Assembly (NCBI GenBank): GCA_045110675.1
Contig: JBGCGJ010000046.1
Location: forward strand, 1-64,000
From: JBALVT01 sp045110675
GTDB lineage: Bacteria > Pseudomonadota > Gammaproteobacteria > Pseudomonadales > Halieaceae
Direction: 5' to 3'
Length of the DNA: 64,000 nucleotides
Positions 54,495-63,476 of this stretch are shown here, one piece after another (within the stretch, counting starts at the first letter, position 1; each line of letters starts with the position of its first letter). Below the pieces are notes generated by a model. The model did not search any database, had not been told where the DNA came from, and saw only the letters and a list, made by a program, of their open reading frames with translations. The position numbers and the translations under genes are program-made.

Positions 54495-55430
54495 TTAGGA
54501 CTGCGTTCTCTTTCGACTGCCGTGTTTTTTCTGTTTCCTGAGCTGCTCTTTTGCGGCCTTTTCTTCCAGCTTTTGCGCCACTATTTTTTCTTCTGCAACA
54601 ATCATCGCAGGTTTTTCTAAAGTGATTTCCCCCAGGGTGCCGGCGCGAAACTCGTTGACCAATATCGAAGAAACTTTTTCGAGATTTAACTGGCCGCCGG
54701 CTCGCAGAGCGCCTCTTCTCGCACCCAGTAGCTCTAGAAATTCGATCTCTGATTGGGGGAGAGTCTCAATTTCATATCGATCGATCAACAATTCAGGATA
54801 GCTGTCTATCAGGTAGGTGCTCAAATACATTGCCACGTCCTCCACTTCCATCGCTGTGTCGCGGATAGCGCCGGAGGCTGCGAGGCGGTAGCTGCTATTC
54901 TCGTTGTGGATTTTTGGCCAGAGAATACCTGGAGTGTCCAGAAAAATGATGTCTTCGCTAATTCTGATTTTTTGCAGACCTTTGGTTATCGCCGGCTCAT
55001 TGCCGGTCTTCGCCACATACCGACCTGCGACAGCATTGATCAGTGTGGACTTTCCCACGTTTGGAATTCCGGTAATCATGGCTGTGAATTTCGATTTCTT
55101 ACGGGACTGCCTGGGGACTAATTTTTCGCATAGCTGAAGCAGTTTTTGCGCCTTGTCGGCTTGTTCAAGCGTAGTTGGCAGTGTTTTGACCGAGGCTTCG
55201 CGCTCAAAATATTCCTGCCAAACCTGAGTTTCCGCGGGATCTGCTAGATCGGACTTACTCAGGACTTTAATGCAGGGGATATCCGCTGTCAGTTTCGCTA
55301 TGGAGGGATTTTGGCTGCTGTAGGGCAGGCGCGCATCTAACAGCTCAATGATTAGATCGACCTGGGGTAATGCCTCCTTCATTTCCTTATTGGCCTTGTG
55401 CATGTGACCTGGATACCAATTGATCGCCAT
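54495..55430 (-). CDS. ylqF: Ribosome biogenesis GTPase (YlqF/RbgA type)
   Basis: 311 residues. The circularly permuted GTPase order is clear: the G4 motif (LSKSD) precedes G1 (GIPNVGKST) and G3 (DTPGIL). The MAINWYPGHMHKANKEM start is highly conserved in YlqF. It assists late large-subunit assembly in the cytoplasm. The C-terminal 45 residues are a lysine-rich tail (EEKAAKEQLRKQKKHGSRKR) typical of rRNA-binding extensions. Confidence 0.93.
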   Translation of the reverse strand: MAINWYPGHMHKANKEMKEALPQVDLIIELLDARLPYSSQNPSIAKLTADIPCIKVLSKSDLADPAETQVWQEYFEREASVKTLPTTLEQADKAQKLLQLCEKLVPRQSRKKSKFTAMITGIPNVGKSTLINAVAGRYVAKTGNEPAITKGLQKIRISEDIIFLDTPGILWPKIHNENSSYRLAASGAIRDTAMEVEDVAMYLSTYLIDSYPELLIDRYEIETLPQSEIEFLELLGARRGALRAGGQLNLEKVSSILVNEFRAGTLGEITLEKPAMIVAEEKIVAQKLEEKAAKEQLRKQKKHGSRKRTQS

Positions 55431-55634
55431 GTGAATCCCTACTTTTCAGCTGAACGGTTAAAATGACGCCTGGTTAGGGCCCCAATTGATGTTTATTCGA
55501 CCAGTGTCTCACAGGAAGCTGTTTAGCTGTAAATATGGCGCTTGGTATGAAGGTTTTGTCTTACAGCGGTTTGCCTGAAGGTCATAGCCCCTTTATGATG
55601 TCCGACCTGAATTTTAATCAAATAGGCAGCGGGT

Positions 55635-56477
55635 GTGAATTCCGATCAGTTTAAAGATATTAGCTATGAGAAAGATGCGGACGGCATTGTCACACTGACT
55701 TTAAATACTCCGAGGCGAAAGAATGCGCTTAGTCTGTATACCTTTTTCGAAATTCACACCGCTGTAGATTTGTTTGAAGCGGATGACAGCGCCCATGTAA
55801 TGATTCTGACTGGTGCTAAGGATCCGGATTCCAACGACCCGTCAAAAGAGGCCTATAGCAGTGGCGGCTACTTCAACCCAGATGCCTTTGAGGGTATTCC
55901 CGATGAGATTATGCAGCAGTTGGATAGGTCAGATATTGCCCAAAAACGTACCACTTTAAGACTGTATCAATGCAATAAACCCATTTTAGCTGCGGTAAAC
56001 GGGCTTGCCATCGGTGGCGCGTTCACCTTGACGCTGGTCTGTGCGGATCAGGTTTATCTTTCTGAGCATGCCTGGATTCAATTGCCCTTTGCCAAGCTGG
56101 GAATCTCACCTGAGTTGGCCTCGTCATTTTTGCTGCCGCGCCTACTCGGTTTCCAAAGAGCCAAGGAAGTGTTGTTCTTTTCCGAACGCATCGACGCGCA
56201 GCAGGCTGTTGATTTGAAATTGGCCAACAAAGTATTGGCTCACGATGAGCTACTAGATTACACCCGAGAGCGAGCCCTGGAGTTGGCGCCGCCACGCGGC
56301 GCGGCCCTGGCGATACGCGAAATGAAGCAGCTTTTGCACGAGCCCCATATTGAAGCAATTAGCCATGCTCTGGATCTGGAAAATGCCGCGCTGCAGAAGC
56401 TGTTTAATTCTGCTGATTTCTCCGAGGGGTTGACCGCTCGCATAGAGCGCCGGCCTCCGGTTTTTAAAGGTTCTTGA
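55635..56477 (+). CDS. Enoyl-CoA hydratase/isomerase family protein
   Basis: 280 residues of crotonase fold. TLNTPRRKNALSL, a substrate/oxyanion region AYSSGGYFNPDAF and NGLAIGGAFTLTLVCADQ are typical. The start is GTG at 55635. It leads an operon with a thiolase-like and an alpha/beta hydrolase gene, so it probably acts in the beta-oxidation of a special acid. Note that the typical catalytic glutamate pair cannot be assigned with certainty from sequence alone. Confidence 0.87.
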   Translation: MNSDQFKDISYEKDADGIVTLTLNTPRRKNALSLYTFFEIHTAVDLFEADDSAHVMILTGAKDPDSNDPSKEAYSSGGYFNPDAFEGIPDEIMQQLDRSDIAQKRTTLRLYQCNKPILAAVNGLAIGGAFTLTLVCADQVYLSEHAWIQLPFAKLGISPELASSFLLPRLLGFQRAKEVLFFSERIDAQQAVDLKLANKVLAHDELLDYTRERALELAPPRGAALAIREMKQLLHEPHIEAISHALDLENAALQKLFNSADFSEGLTARIERRPPVFKGS

Positions 56478-56516
56478 ACGCCCCCCCCGTTACGCGATCT
56501 TTCTCGAGGACAAACC

Positions 56517-58061
56517 ATGAGTGATGCGAATACCCCGGTGCTAATAGGCGTCGGGCAGATAACAGATAAACGTGATCCGGAAGAGGCCGCTACACCTGTA
56601 GAATTAATGGTGGAGGTGGCGCGACGCGCAGCGGATGATGCCGGCCCTGGGAGTGCCTTGCTGGATTGCGTTGATGCTTTGGTGGCGGTGGGTATTACGG
56701 TCGATAGTCCAGAGGCCAATAATCCTGCCAAAGGGATGTATGCCAACATTCCGAAAACAGTCAGCCGTTTACTGGGTATCGATCCAGCCACACAGCTTTA
56801 TTCCGCAACCGGCGGGAATACGCCTCAGATGCTGGTGAATACCTTCTCTGAAAAGATCGCCAAAGGAGAGGTCTCGGCAGTGCTGCTCACAGGGGCCGAA
56901 GCCCTCAACACCATGATAGGTCGATTGAAAAAGGGCTTGTCCCTGGATGCCTGGTCAGATGATCCCGGTGGCACGCCGCAAATGATTGGCGACCAGCGCG
57001 CTGCGGCGAGTGAGCATGAAATCAGCTTTGGAATTCAGACGCCGTCAATTTCCTATCCCCTGTTCGAAAATGCTCTGCGCGGAAAATACGGACTTAGCTT
57101 AGCTGAGCATCAGAAGAAACTCGGCGATTTGTACGCCAGCTTTAACCGCGTGGCAGCCAAAAATCCACTGGCCTGGTTTCCGACTTTGCGCAGTGCGCAG
57201 GAGATAGCAACCCCCAGCGAATCCAATCGCTATGTGGGCTTTCCATACACCAAGTATCTCAACTCCATTATTCAGGTGAATCAGGGAGCAGCCGTCATTC
57301 TTACTTCACTCGGCAAAGCCAGAGAGCTGGGGGTGAGTGAGGACAAAGTGGTGTATCTACACGGTTGTGCCGATGCCAACGATATTTGGAATGTGACGGA
57401 GCGCGTGGATTACCACTCGTCTCCTGCGGTTCGAACAATGGGCGAGAAGGCCTTCGCCATGGCCGGTAAAACCGTTGCCGATATGGACTACTTTGATATC
57501 TACAGTTGTTTTCCCTCAGCGGTTCAAATCGCCTGCGATGAACTGGGTATCCCTCACGATGATCCTCGGGGGCTTACGCTCACGGGAGGTTTGCCCTATT
57601 TTGGTGGAGCCGGTAACAACTATGTGATGCACTCTATTGCGCACATGGTAGATACCTTGCGTAAAAATCCAGGGAAATTCGGACTGCTTAATGCCAATGG
57701 CTGGTTTGTGACCAAACACGCTTTGGGTATTTACTCGACTACACCTATCGAAGGGTCGTGGAAACGGGAATCGCCTGCGGACTATCAGAAGTCGATTCTA
57801 GATCAGGTACATCCGCCGTTCACTGAAGACCCCAAGGGAGATGCAAGCATCGAGACCTATACGGTTTTACACGGTAGAAAAGGCGTCGAAGGTGGCTTGG
57901 TCATCGGTCGACTTGCCGATGGAACACGATTTCTCGCCAGTACGCCTTCCGATGATGAGACCCTGAGTAAACTGATGGAAGTGGATGCGCTTGGATTACC
58001 CGGAACCGTCAACAAGGTTGATGGTGTGAATACATTTGTACCAAATTTTGGAGCTTTATGA
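56517..58061 (+). CDS. Thiolase-superfamily protein without the usual N-terminal nucleophile cysteine
   Basis: 514 residues. The start PVLIGVGQITDKRDPEEA and the segment SATGGNTPQMLVN (96-108) belong to a thiolase-like group annotated as acetyl-CoA acetyltransferase. Where classical thiolases have the acyl-accepting cysteine this group has glycines; a cysteine occurs instead in DIYSCFPSAVQ (C331). The end has a separate OB-like domain of about 100 residues. Reaction is therefore uncertain: thiolysis, retro-aldol or other acyl-CoA chemistry. Overlaps the next gene by 4 nt. Confidence 0.83.
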   Translation: MSDANTPVLIGVGQITDKRDPEEAATPVELMVEVARRAADDAGPGSALLDCVDALVAVGITVDSPEANNPAKGMYANIPKTVSRLLGIDPATQLYSATGGNTPQMLVNTFSEKIAKGEVSAVLLTGAEALNTMIGRLKKGLSLDAWSDDPGGTPQMIGDQRAAASEHEISFGIQTPSISYPLFENALRGKYGLSLAEHQKKLGDLYASFNRVAAKNPLAWFPTLRSAQEIATPSESNRYVGFPYTKYLNSIIQVNQGAAVILTSLGKARELGVSEDKVVYLHGCADANDIWNVTERVDYHSSPAVRTMGEKAFAMAGKTVADMDYFDIYSCFPSAVQIACDELGIPHDDPRGLTLTGGLPYFGGAGNNYVMHSIAHMVDTLRKNPGKFGLLNANGWFVTKHALGIYSTTPIEGSWKRESPADYQKSILDQVHPPFTEDPKGDASIETYTVLHGRKGVEGGLVIGRLADGTRFLASTPSDDETLSKLMEVDALGLPGTVNKVDGVNTFVPNFGAL

Positions 58062-59017
58062 ACAGTGTGGTGAACGGCATCGTCGATCTTTCGAAGGAAA
58101 TACCCCCCGACAGCGCGGAGACCCCGCAGTGGTTTCGAGACGTATTCAGGGTGCCCCGAGATGAAGGATGGGTTGATTCTGGCGGTTGTGCGGTCCATTA
58201 TTTTCGCTGGGGAGATCCGCAGAATCCTCCGTTAATTCTTATGCACGGTTTTTTGGCGCACTCTCGTTGCTATGCTTTTATAGCACCTTTTCTAGCTCAG
58301 AACTTTCACGTAGTGGCCTATGACTTTTCAGGGATGGGCGATTCAGGCACTCGAGATTTTTATCCCGAGGAATTGCGCGTCGCAGAATTACTGGATGTGG
58401 CTACCGAAACAGGATTGTTTGAGCACGCTCATAAGCCGACGATTATTGCCCACTCCTATGGTGGCGGCGTGGGGCTGGCGGCGATGGAAGCCCACTCCAG
58501 TCGATTCAATGGGCTGATCGTCTGCGATTTAATGACCCTGCGTCCCGAGCGCCTTGAACAGCATTTCAAAGATAGTTCACCGCCGGGTTCTCGGGACCCA
58601 AACCGCCCCAATCGTGTTTATTCCGATTATGAGACTGCGAAAGGACGGTTTGTTCTGTCGCCTCCTCAGAAGGTCGCTGAGGCATGTCTGTTTGATTTTA
58701 TGGCGTTCCATTCCCTCAAACAGGTTGAAGGTGGCTGGACGTGGAAATTCGATCCCAGTGTATTCGGCGGAGATGACGATGGTAGAGAGAGGCTGTTAAG
58801 ACAAGGTCATCGCATTTGCGCGACTCCCGGACGCAAGGCCATTGTCTATGGTGAAGACAGCTTATTGTTCGATGCTGATTCAGCAGACTATATTCGCGAG
58901 TGCGGTGGCGAAGATATTCCAATCGTCGAACTGCCGGCATCGGGACATCATCTTATGTTGGATGAGCCGATTGCCTTTGCCTGCGTGCTGAACACGATTT
59001 TAGCGCTTTGGCGATAA
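58058..59017 (+). CDS. Alpha/beta hydrolase
   Basis: 319 residues. LMHGFLAHSRC forms the oxyanion region, YDFSGMGDSG follows, the nucleophile elbow is AHSYGGG, and the last His is in LPASGHHLMLDEP. No signal peptide, hence cytoplasmic. The 4-nt overlap with the thiolase-like gene (ATGA) suggests it works on the same pathway's esters, thioesters or C-C bonds. Confidence 0.87.
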   Translation: MNSVVNGIVDLSKEIPPDSAETPQWFRDVFRVPRDEGWVDSGGCAVHYFRWGDPQNPPLILMHGFLAHSRCYAFIAPFLAQNFHVVAYDFSGMGDSGTRDFYPEELRVAELLDVATETGLFEHAHKPTIIAHSYGGGVGLAAMEAHSSRFNGLIVCDLMTLRPERLEQHFKDSSPPGSRDPNRPNRVYSDYETAKGRFVLSPPQKVAEACLFDFMAFHSLKQVEGGWTWKFDPSVFGGDDDGRERLLRQGHRICATPGRKAIVYGEDSLLFDADSADYIRECGGEDIPIVELPASGHHLMLDEPIAFACVLNTILALWR

Positions 59018-59024
59018 GGTCTTA

Positions 59025-59798
59025 CTAGCCGAACGCCATTCCCCCGTCCACCTTGATGAGTGCACCGTTGGTGTACTTTGAGGCATCGCTGGCAAGATAA
59101 AGGGCGATGCCGACTATTTCCGTGGGCTCTCCCGCGCGGCCCATTGGCACGATCGCGTTGATGGCGTTTTTCACGTTCTCATCCCAGGCATCGGAGATAT
59201 CAGTTAAGAATGGCCCTGGCATAATGCAGTTGCAGCGAACTTTGGGCGCGAAGGTATGCGCCATAGACTGGGTGAGGTTGTTTAAGCCGGCCTTGGCGGC
59301 AGCGTAGGGAATTTCCGCCGCGCCAGGCGCGATAGCGGCTGTGCTGCTCACGTTGATGATCGATCCTCCATCGAGTGCAGACATTCGCTCGGCTGCAACG
59401 GCTGACAGACGAAAGGGCCCCGCCAGGTTGACACCAATGACCTTGTCCCACAACTCGCGGCTAACTGAGGTTAAGGAATCGTACAGTGGTGACATTCCCG
59501 CGTTATTGACTAACACATCGACACGTCCATATTCCTCGTACGCTGCATCCAGCAGAGCGTCACAAGCATCCCAATCGGCGACGTGGCAGGCAACGGAAAT
59601 ACACTTGCTGCCGTAATCCTTGGTAATTTGCTTTGCGGCGATATCACAGGCTTCGCGTTTTCGAGAGCTGATAACCAGATTCGCGCCCGCCGCAGCGAAG
59701 GCTTTACACATTTCCAGGCCCAACCCTCGGCTACCACCGGTGACGACACAAACCTTTCCTGTGAGATCGAAATGAGCAGCTGTTTGTTCACTATCCAT
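59025..59798 (-). CDS. Short-chain dehydrogenase/reductase
   Basis: 257 residues with TGGSRGLGLEM near 19, NNAGMS near 95, the INVSSTA serine, YAAAK Tyr/Lys pair, and KVDGGMAFG at the end. Second gene of a two-SDR pair, 11 nt behind its partner. Convergent with the hydrolase gene. Substrate unknown; context suggests a hydroxyacyl-CoA or related alcohol. Confidence 0.88.
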   Translation of the reverse strand: MDSEQTAAHFDLTGKVCVVTGGSRGLGLEMCKAFAAAGANLVISSRKREACDIAAKQITKDYGSKCISVACHVADWDACDALLDAAYEEYGRVDVLVNNAGMSPLYDSLTSVSRELWDKVIGVNLAGPFRLSAVAAERMSALDGGSIINVSSTAAIAPGAAEIPYAAAKAGLNNLTQSMAHTFAPKVRCNCIMPGPFLTDISDAWDENVKNAINAIVPMGRAGEPTEIVGIALYLASDASKYTNGALIKVDGGMAFG

Positions 59799-59809
59799 AA
59801 CTGAGCCCT

Positions 59810-60589
59810 TTATGCGTTGCGGATGGTGACGCCGCCATCCACCAGGAGTGTTGCACCGGTGATAAAGCTCGCAGCCGGCAAAACGAGGCTTAAGGTGGCG
59901 TGTGCGACTTCCTCTGGATCGGCATAACGCCGCAGAGCCGTGCGTCTGTTGACGAAGGTTTGCTTGTCCTGCTCTGGAATCGCTTCGGTAATTCCGGTGC
60001 GAATCGGGCCGGGGCAGATACAGTTGACGGTAATACCTTCTTTGCCCAGGTCTACCGCCATGGCGCGCGTCAGTCCCATAGAGGCGTGTTTGGCGACCAC
60101 GTAGGCGCTGTTGAAACGGGTGGCTCCGTGAGCTTCCGTGGAGGCTACGTTTACGATTCGTGGATTTGCTGAATTGCGCAAGCTCGGCAGTGCCGCCCTT
60201 ATCGCCCAGGCCTGGGCGGTTGCCATTACCGCCACGGAGGTGTCCCAGGAGTTTGGGTAGTCATCCCCGTCGATTTCCGCCGGCAGCGCAAATCCCGCAT
60301 TGTTGACCAAAATATCGATGCCACCAAAATGTGCGGCTATATCGGTGATCGCGCGTTCTACCGCTTGCCGATCCGTCAAGTCCACTACCAGCGCGAAGAC
60401 CTCTGCGCCGACGGCTCGCATTTCTTCTGCCACAGACTCCAGCCCCGCCTCATTAATATCGATGATTGCGACTTTGGCGCCTTCATCCGCAAAGAGGTGG
60501 GCGGTTGCACGACCCATGCCGCTGGCAGCACCCGTGACGATGGCAACATTGCCCTGGATGGAACGACTGAGTTTGCTTAAACGCGGCAT
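59810..60589 (-). CDS. Short-chain dehydrogenase/reductase
   Basis: 259 residues with TGAASGMGRATA near 20, NNAGFALP near 94, the VNVASTE serine, YVVAK Tyr/Lys pair and LLVDGGVTIRNA at the C-terminus. First of two tandem SDR genes on the minus strand. Confidence 0.88.
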   Translation of the reverse strand: MPRLSKLSRSIQGNVAIVTGAASGMGRATAHLFADEGAKVAIIDINEAGLESVAEEMRAVGAEVFALVVDLTDRQAVERAITDIAAHFGGIDILVNNAGFALPAEIDGDDYPNSWDTSVAVMATAQAWAIRAALPSLRNSANPRIVNVASTEAHGATRFNSAYVVAKHASMGLTRAMAVDLGKEGITVNCICPGPIRTGITEAIPEQDKQTFVNRRTALRRYADPEEVAHATLSLVLPAASFITGATLLVDGGVTIRNA

Positions 60590-60778
60590 GTATTTTCCTT
60601 GTGAACTGAAGAACGCCTAGATTGAAGATGAAGGAGGATGCCGTGTTTCTCTGCGAAACTCAATCTCTGCGGAAACCCGCTTGAGTTTGGCCCTGCATGC
60701 TTGGGTCATCCATGGCGCTTCCCAAGATTTGATGTATTATCAGTTTTTCCATAGCGGCTCCGTTCGCCATGGCGCCAA

Positions 60779-60805
60779 CTTGAATTTTGCGACTTTTGCC
60801 CCCAT
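60779..60805 (+). promoter_or_regulatory. Sigma-32-type heat-shock promoter of htpX
   Basis: CTTGAA (60779-60784), a 15-nt spacer and CCCCAT (60800-60805) followed by AT. This matches the heat-shock consensus (CTTGAA, 11-16 nt, CCCCAT) and lies 54 nt before the htpX start codon. Confidence 0.75.
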
Positions 60806-60859
60806 ATGAACCTAAGTCGACGCTGGTGTTTAAACCGAAATTTTGGGAGAACTAGGCTT

Positions 60860-61723
60860 ATGAAACGCATTTTTTTATTCCTCGCCACCAACTTTGCCAT
60901 ATTGATCGTGCTCGGTGTGGTTATGGCCGTTGTGTTCCCTATGCTGGGTATCGAAGGTCAGAGCAACACGGCGTTGCTGTTGATATCAGCAGTCTTTGGA
61001 ATGGGTGGTTCCTTTATCTCACTGGCTATGTCCAAGTGGATTGCCAAACGCAGCGTTGGTGCTGTGGTTATCGAGCAACCTGCTGGAGCGGAGCAGGCCT
61101 GGCTGCTTGAAACAGTCAAGAGACAGGCGACACAAGCGGGCATCGGTATGCCGGAAGTCGCGGTGTATGACTCGCCGGAAATTAACGCTTTTGCCACCGG
61201 CATGAATAAGAACAATGCGCTTGTCGCGGTGAGTACTGGCCTGTTGCGCAATATGACTCAAGACGAGGCGGAGGCCGTTTTGGGTCATGAGGTCAGCCAT
61301 GTGGCTAACGGAGATATGGTGACCTTGACGCTGATCCAGGGCGTGCTGAATACCTTTGTGTTCTTTTTCGCGCGAATTGCGGCAAGTGCCGTCAGTCGCG
61401 GTAGTGACAACCGCATGATTTACTTTCTGGTTGTGATGTTCTTTCAATTCGTATTTGGCATTTTGGCCAGCGTCATTGTTATGTGGTTCTCACGGCAACG
61501 CGAGTTCCGCGCCGATGAAGGTGGAGCGAGTTTGGCGGGCAAGCAAAAAATGATTGCGGCGCTGCAACGATTACAGGGCAATCAGCAGGAAAGCCAGCTC
61601 GATGGTCAGTTAACTGCATTTGGCATCAGCGGCAAGCAGGCGATGTCTGCGTTGTTTATGAGTCATCCCCCTCTTGAGACCCGAATAGCGGCATTGAAGG
61701 ATTTAGGTCTTCATATCGACTGA
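60860..61723 (+). CDS. htpX: Membrane protease HtpX
   Basis: 287 residues from the ATG at 60860 (MKRIFLFLATNF, the normal HtpX start); the frame is open from 60806. Two N-terminal membrane helices, then the zinc motif HEVSH at 143-147 with the third ligand in FRADEGGASLAG, and two further hydrophobic segments between. HtpX degrades misfolded inner-membrane proteins together with FtsH. A sigma-32-type promoter lies upstream. Confidence 0.95.
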   Translation: MKRIFLFLATNFAILIVLGVVMAVVFPMLGIEGQSNTALLLISAVFGMGGSFISLAMSKWIAKRSVGAVVIEQPAGAEQAWLLETVKRQATQAGIGMPEVAVYDSPEINAFATGMNKNNALVAVSTGLLRNMTQDEAEAVLGHEVSHVANGDMVTLTLIQGVLNTFVFFFARIAASAVSRGSDNRMIYFLVVMFFQFVFGILASVIVMWFSRQREFRADEGGASLAGKQKMIAALQRLQGNQQESQLDGQLTAFGISGKQAMSALFMSHPPLETRIAALKDLGLHID

Positions 61724-61745
61724 GGGTTGCACAGACCTGTGTCTG

Positions 61746-63104
61746 TTACTGCTTTAGGGAGGGCGGCACGCCCTCCATCCAGTAGGCTAACCAATCGTGA
61801 AAGTGTTGTATTCTCGCCTCGTCCCTATTGAGCGCCGCCTCACTAAACCCTTGGGAGTGCAGGCCCGCCTGCATATCCGGCAAATAGGAAATGTCCTGAT
61901 CGAAGGTGATGGTGAGGGAATGTTTGCCGCTCAATACATCCTCCCGATCGAAAACACTGTGCTCTGGTCGCTCGGCGTGTTGTGAGGTTTCCAGACCCGG
62001 ATACAGAGTGATGCCCCGTTCGGGATCGCATCCCATTTCGGTAGACATTTGCAGAGTCCATTTGTCGAAGAAACATTTGTTGGGATCTGAGGGATGCGGT
62101 CTCGGACCGTAGATAGAAATTTCTTCCGCCTGGATAGTCATAAACAGGTTGGGGAAAAAATCGTACTGCCAGACATCACTGAGTTGTTCATCGCTCAGGG
62201 TGTCATAGCCGCAGTTCATTTCCTTGCCCAGTTCTCGCTTGCGCTTTTGCACCGCCTCGCGAATATCTTGAACCTGGCCCTGGTAATCTTCGTGCTTCAG
62301 CCGCAGCCCTTCCAGGAGGAGTACCATGTAGTCTGGCACCTGTTCAGGAACAGGGTAACGGGCGTTGGTAGTGAATCCCTGGACCTGAGTGTTTGAGTGA
62401 CCGTAGGGAAACAAGTCGTTTGCTGAATTGCAGCAGTCGACCATACTCGCGTGCTGGGGGTGTATAAAGTCTACGTGGTATTGCTCCAAAAAATTGTCCC
62501 GAATCGTTTTCCAGTTAGCCTCTATAGAGACGGTCTGATGATTAGTCAGTACCTTGTTTTCGATTTGGTATGGCGCCAGATCCTTCACCAGAGAACCCAG
62601 AAACTTTTCCAGTGGCGCTGCATTTAAGTCCATATTGATCCACACGAGACCTGACCAGGTTTCCAGGCGCACAGGCTTTAGTGAGTGTTCTTCGGGCGTA
62701 ATGTCCTGTGCGAACCGTTCTCTATCGGGTACATAGTTCAAGGTGCCTTCCGTGGTGTATCGCCAACCGTGGTAAGGACAGGCAATTTCAGCCACCGAGC
62801 CTGATTCATTGGCGAATATTCGATTCCCTCGATGCTGGCAGACATTGTAAAACGCTGACAGCTCTCCGGTGTCGCTGCGCATCACTACAATGGATTCTCT
62901 GGCGAGTTCGTAGACAAAGTAGTCTCCGGACTCCTCCAGATCTGAAACCAAGCCGGCAAACAACCAGGTTCGTGTCCAAATATTCTCCCATTCCAAAGCC
63001 ATAAAGTTTGGAGAAGTAAATTGGAGATTGTCTACAGGCGCGGAGTTGGGCGGTTGCGCGCTCACCCCATCGGGAAAATCAAGGTATTGGGTTGTTTGGG
63101 ACAT
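61746..63104 (-). CDS. Rieske aromatic-ring-type oxygenase, alpha subunit
   Basis: 452 residues. The Rieske cluster ligands are CQHRGNR and CPYHGWRY (C-x-H ... C-x2-H). The mononuclear-iron site is visible in NFLEQYHVDFIHPQH (two His) with the downstream Asp not assigned. Relatives hydroxylate aromatic rings, sterols or other hydrophobic acids. It follows the ferredoxin gene by 42 nt and a second alpha subunit further upstream. A GC-rich hairpin lies inside its 3' end (61758-61776). Confidence 0.92.
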   Translation of the reverse strand: MSQTTQYLDFPDGVSAQPPNSAPVDNLQFTSPNFMALEWENIWTRTWLFAGLVSDLEESGDYFVYELARESIVVMRSDTGELSAFYNVCQHRGNRIFANESGSVAEIACPYHGWRYTTEGTLNYVPDRERFAQDITPEEHSLKPVRLETWSGLVWINMDLNAAPLEKFLGSLVKDLAPYQIENKVLTNHQTVSIEANWKTIRDNFLEQYHVDFIHPQHASMVDCCNSANDLFPYGHSNTQVQGFTTNARYPVPEQVPDYMVLLLEGLRLKHEDYQGQVQDIREAVQKRKRELGKEMNCGYDTLSDEQLSDVWQYDFFPNLFMTIQAEEISIYGPRPHPSDPNKCFFDKWTLQMSTEMGCDPERGITLYPGLETSQHAERPEHSVFDREDVLSGKHSLTITFDQDISYLPDMQAGLHSQGFSEAALNRDEARIQHFHDWLAYWMEGVPPSLKQ

Positions 63105-63146
63105 CTCAACTATTTCCCGATTCAGTCATCTACATTGATCTCTCGT

Positions 63147-63473
63147 TCAAACACACACAAAAATTTCATCCCCTTCGACCTTTACAGCATAACTGTTGAG
63201 CGGCGTAACAGCCGGTCGGGTCAAGGCACTGCCATCGCGAATATCAAAGGCCGCCCCATGCAGCGGGCACAAAATCTTATTGCCCTTGAGTCTTCCTTCG
63301 CTCAATTTGGCCATGGCATGACTGCATAAGTTATCTATGGCGAAGAATCCCTCCGCACTGTGGCAAACCAGAATGTCTCTACCATCTAGTTCAATTGCTT
63401 GTGATTTTCCCTGGGGGATATCGTTGGTCTTAAAAGCTGGAAAATATTGCGGGTCGCTCACGGTGTACTCCAC
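63147..63473 (-). CDS. Rieske-type ferredoxin
   Basis: 108 residues with the Rieske ligands CSHAMAKLSEG and CPLHGAAFD (C-x-H ... C-x2-H). This size and motif pair are those of the soluble ferredoxin that feeds electrons to ring-hydroxylating oxygenases. It sits between two alpha-subunit genes and can serve both. No reductase gene is in the window. Confidence 0.92.
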   Translation of the reverse strand: MEYTVSDPQYFPAFKTNDIPQGKSQAIELDGRDILVCHSAEGFFAIDNLCSHAMAKLSEGRLKGNKILCPLHGAAFDIRDGSALTRPAVTPLNSYAVKVEGDEIFVCV

Positions 63474-63476
63474 TGG

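Noticed and set aside
56480..56488. Run of eight C between two genes as a slippage-type phase switch
   Set aside because: It lies in a 39-nt intergenic gap with no sign that either gene extends across it; length is modest.
61731..61776. Hairpins ACAGAC-CTGT-GTCTGT and GGAGGGCG-GCA-CGCCCTCC as an htpX terminator
   Set aside because: Neither is followed by a T-tract, and the second lies within the coding end of the convergent oxygenase gene.
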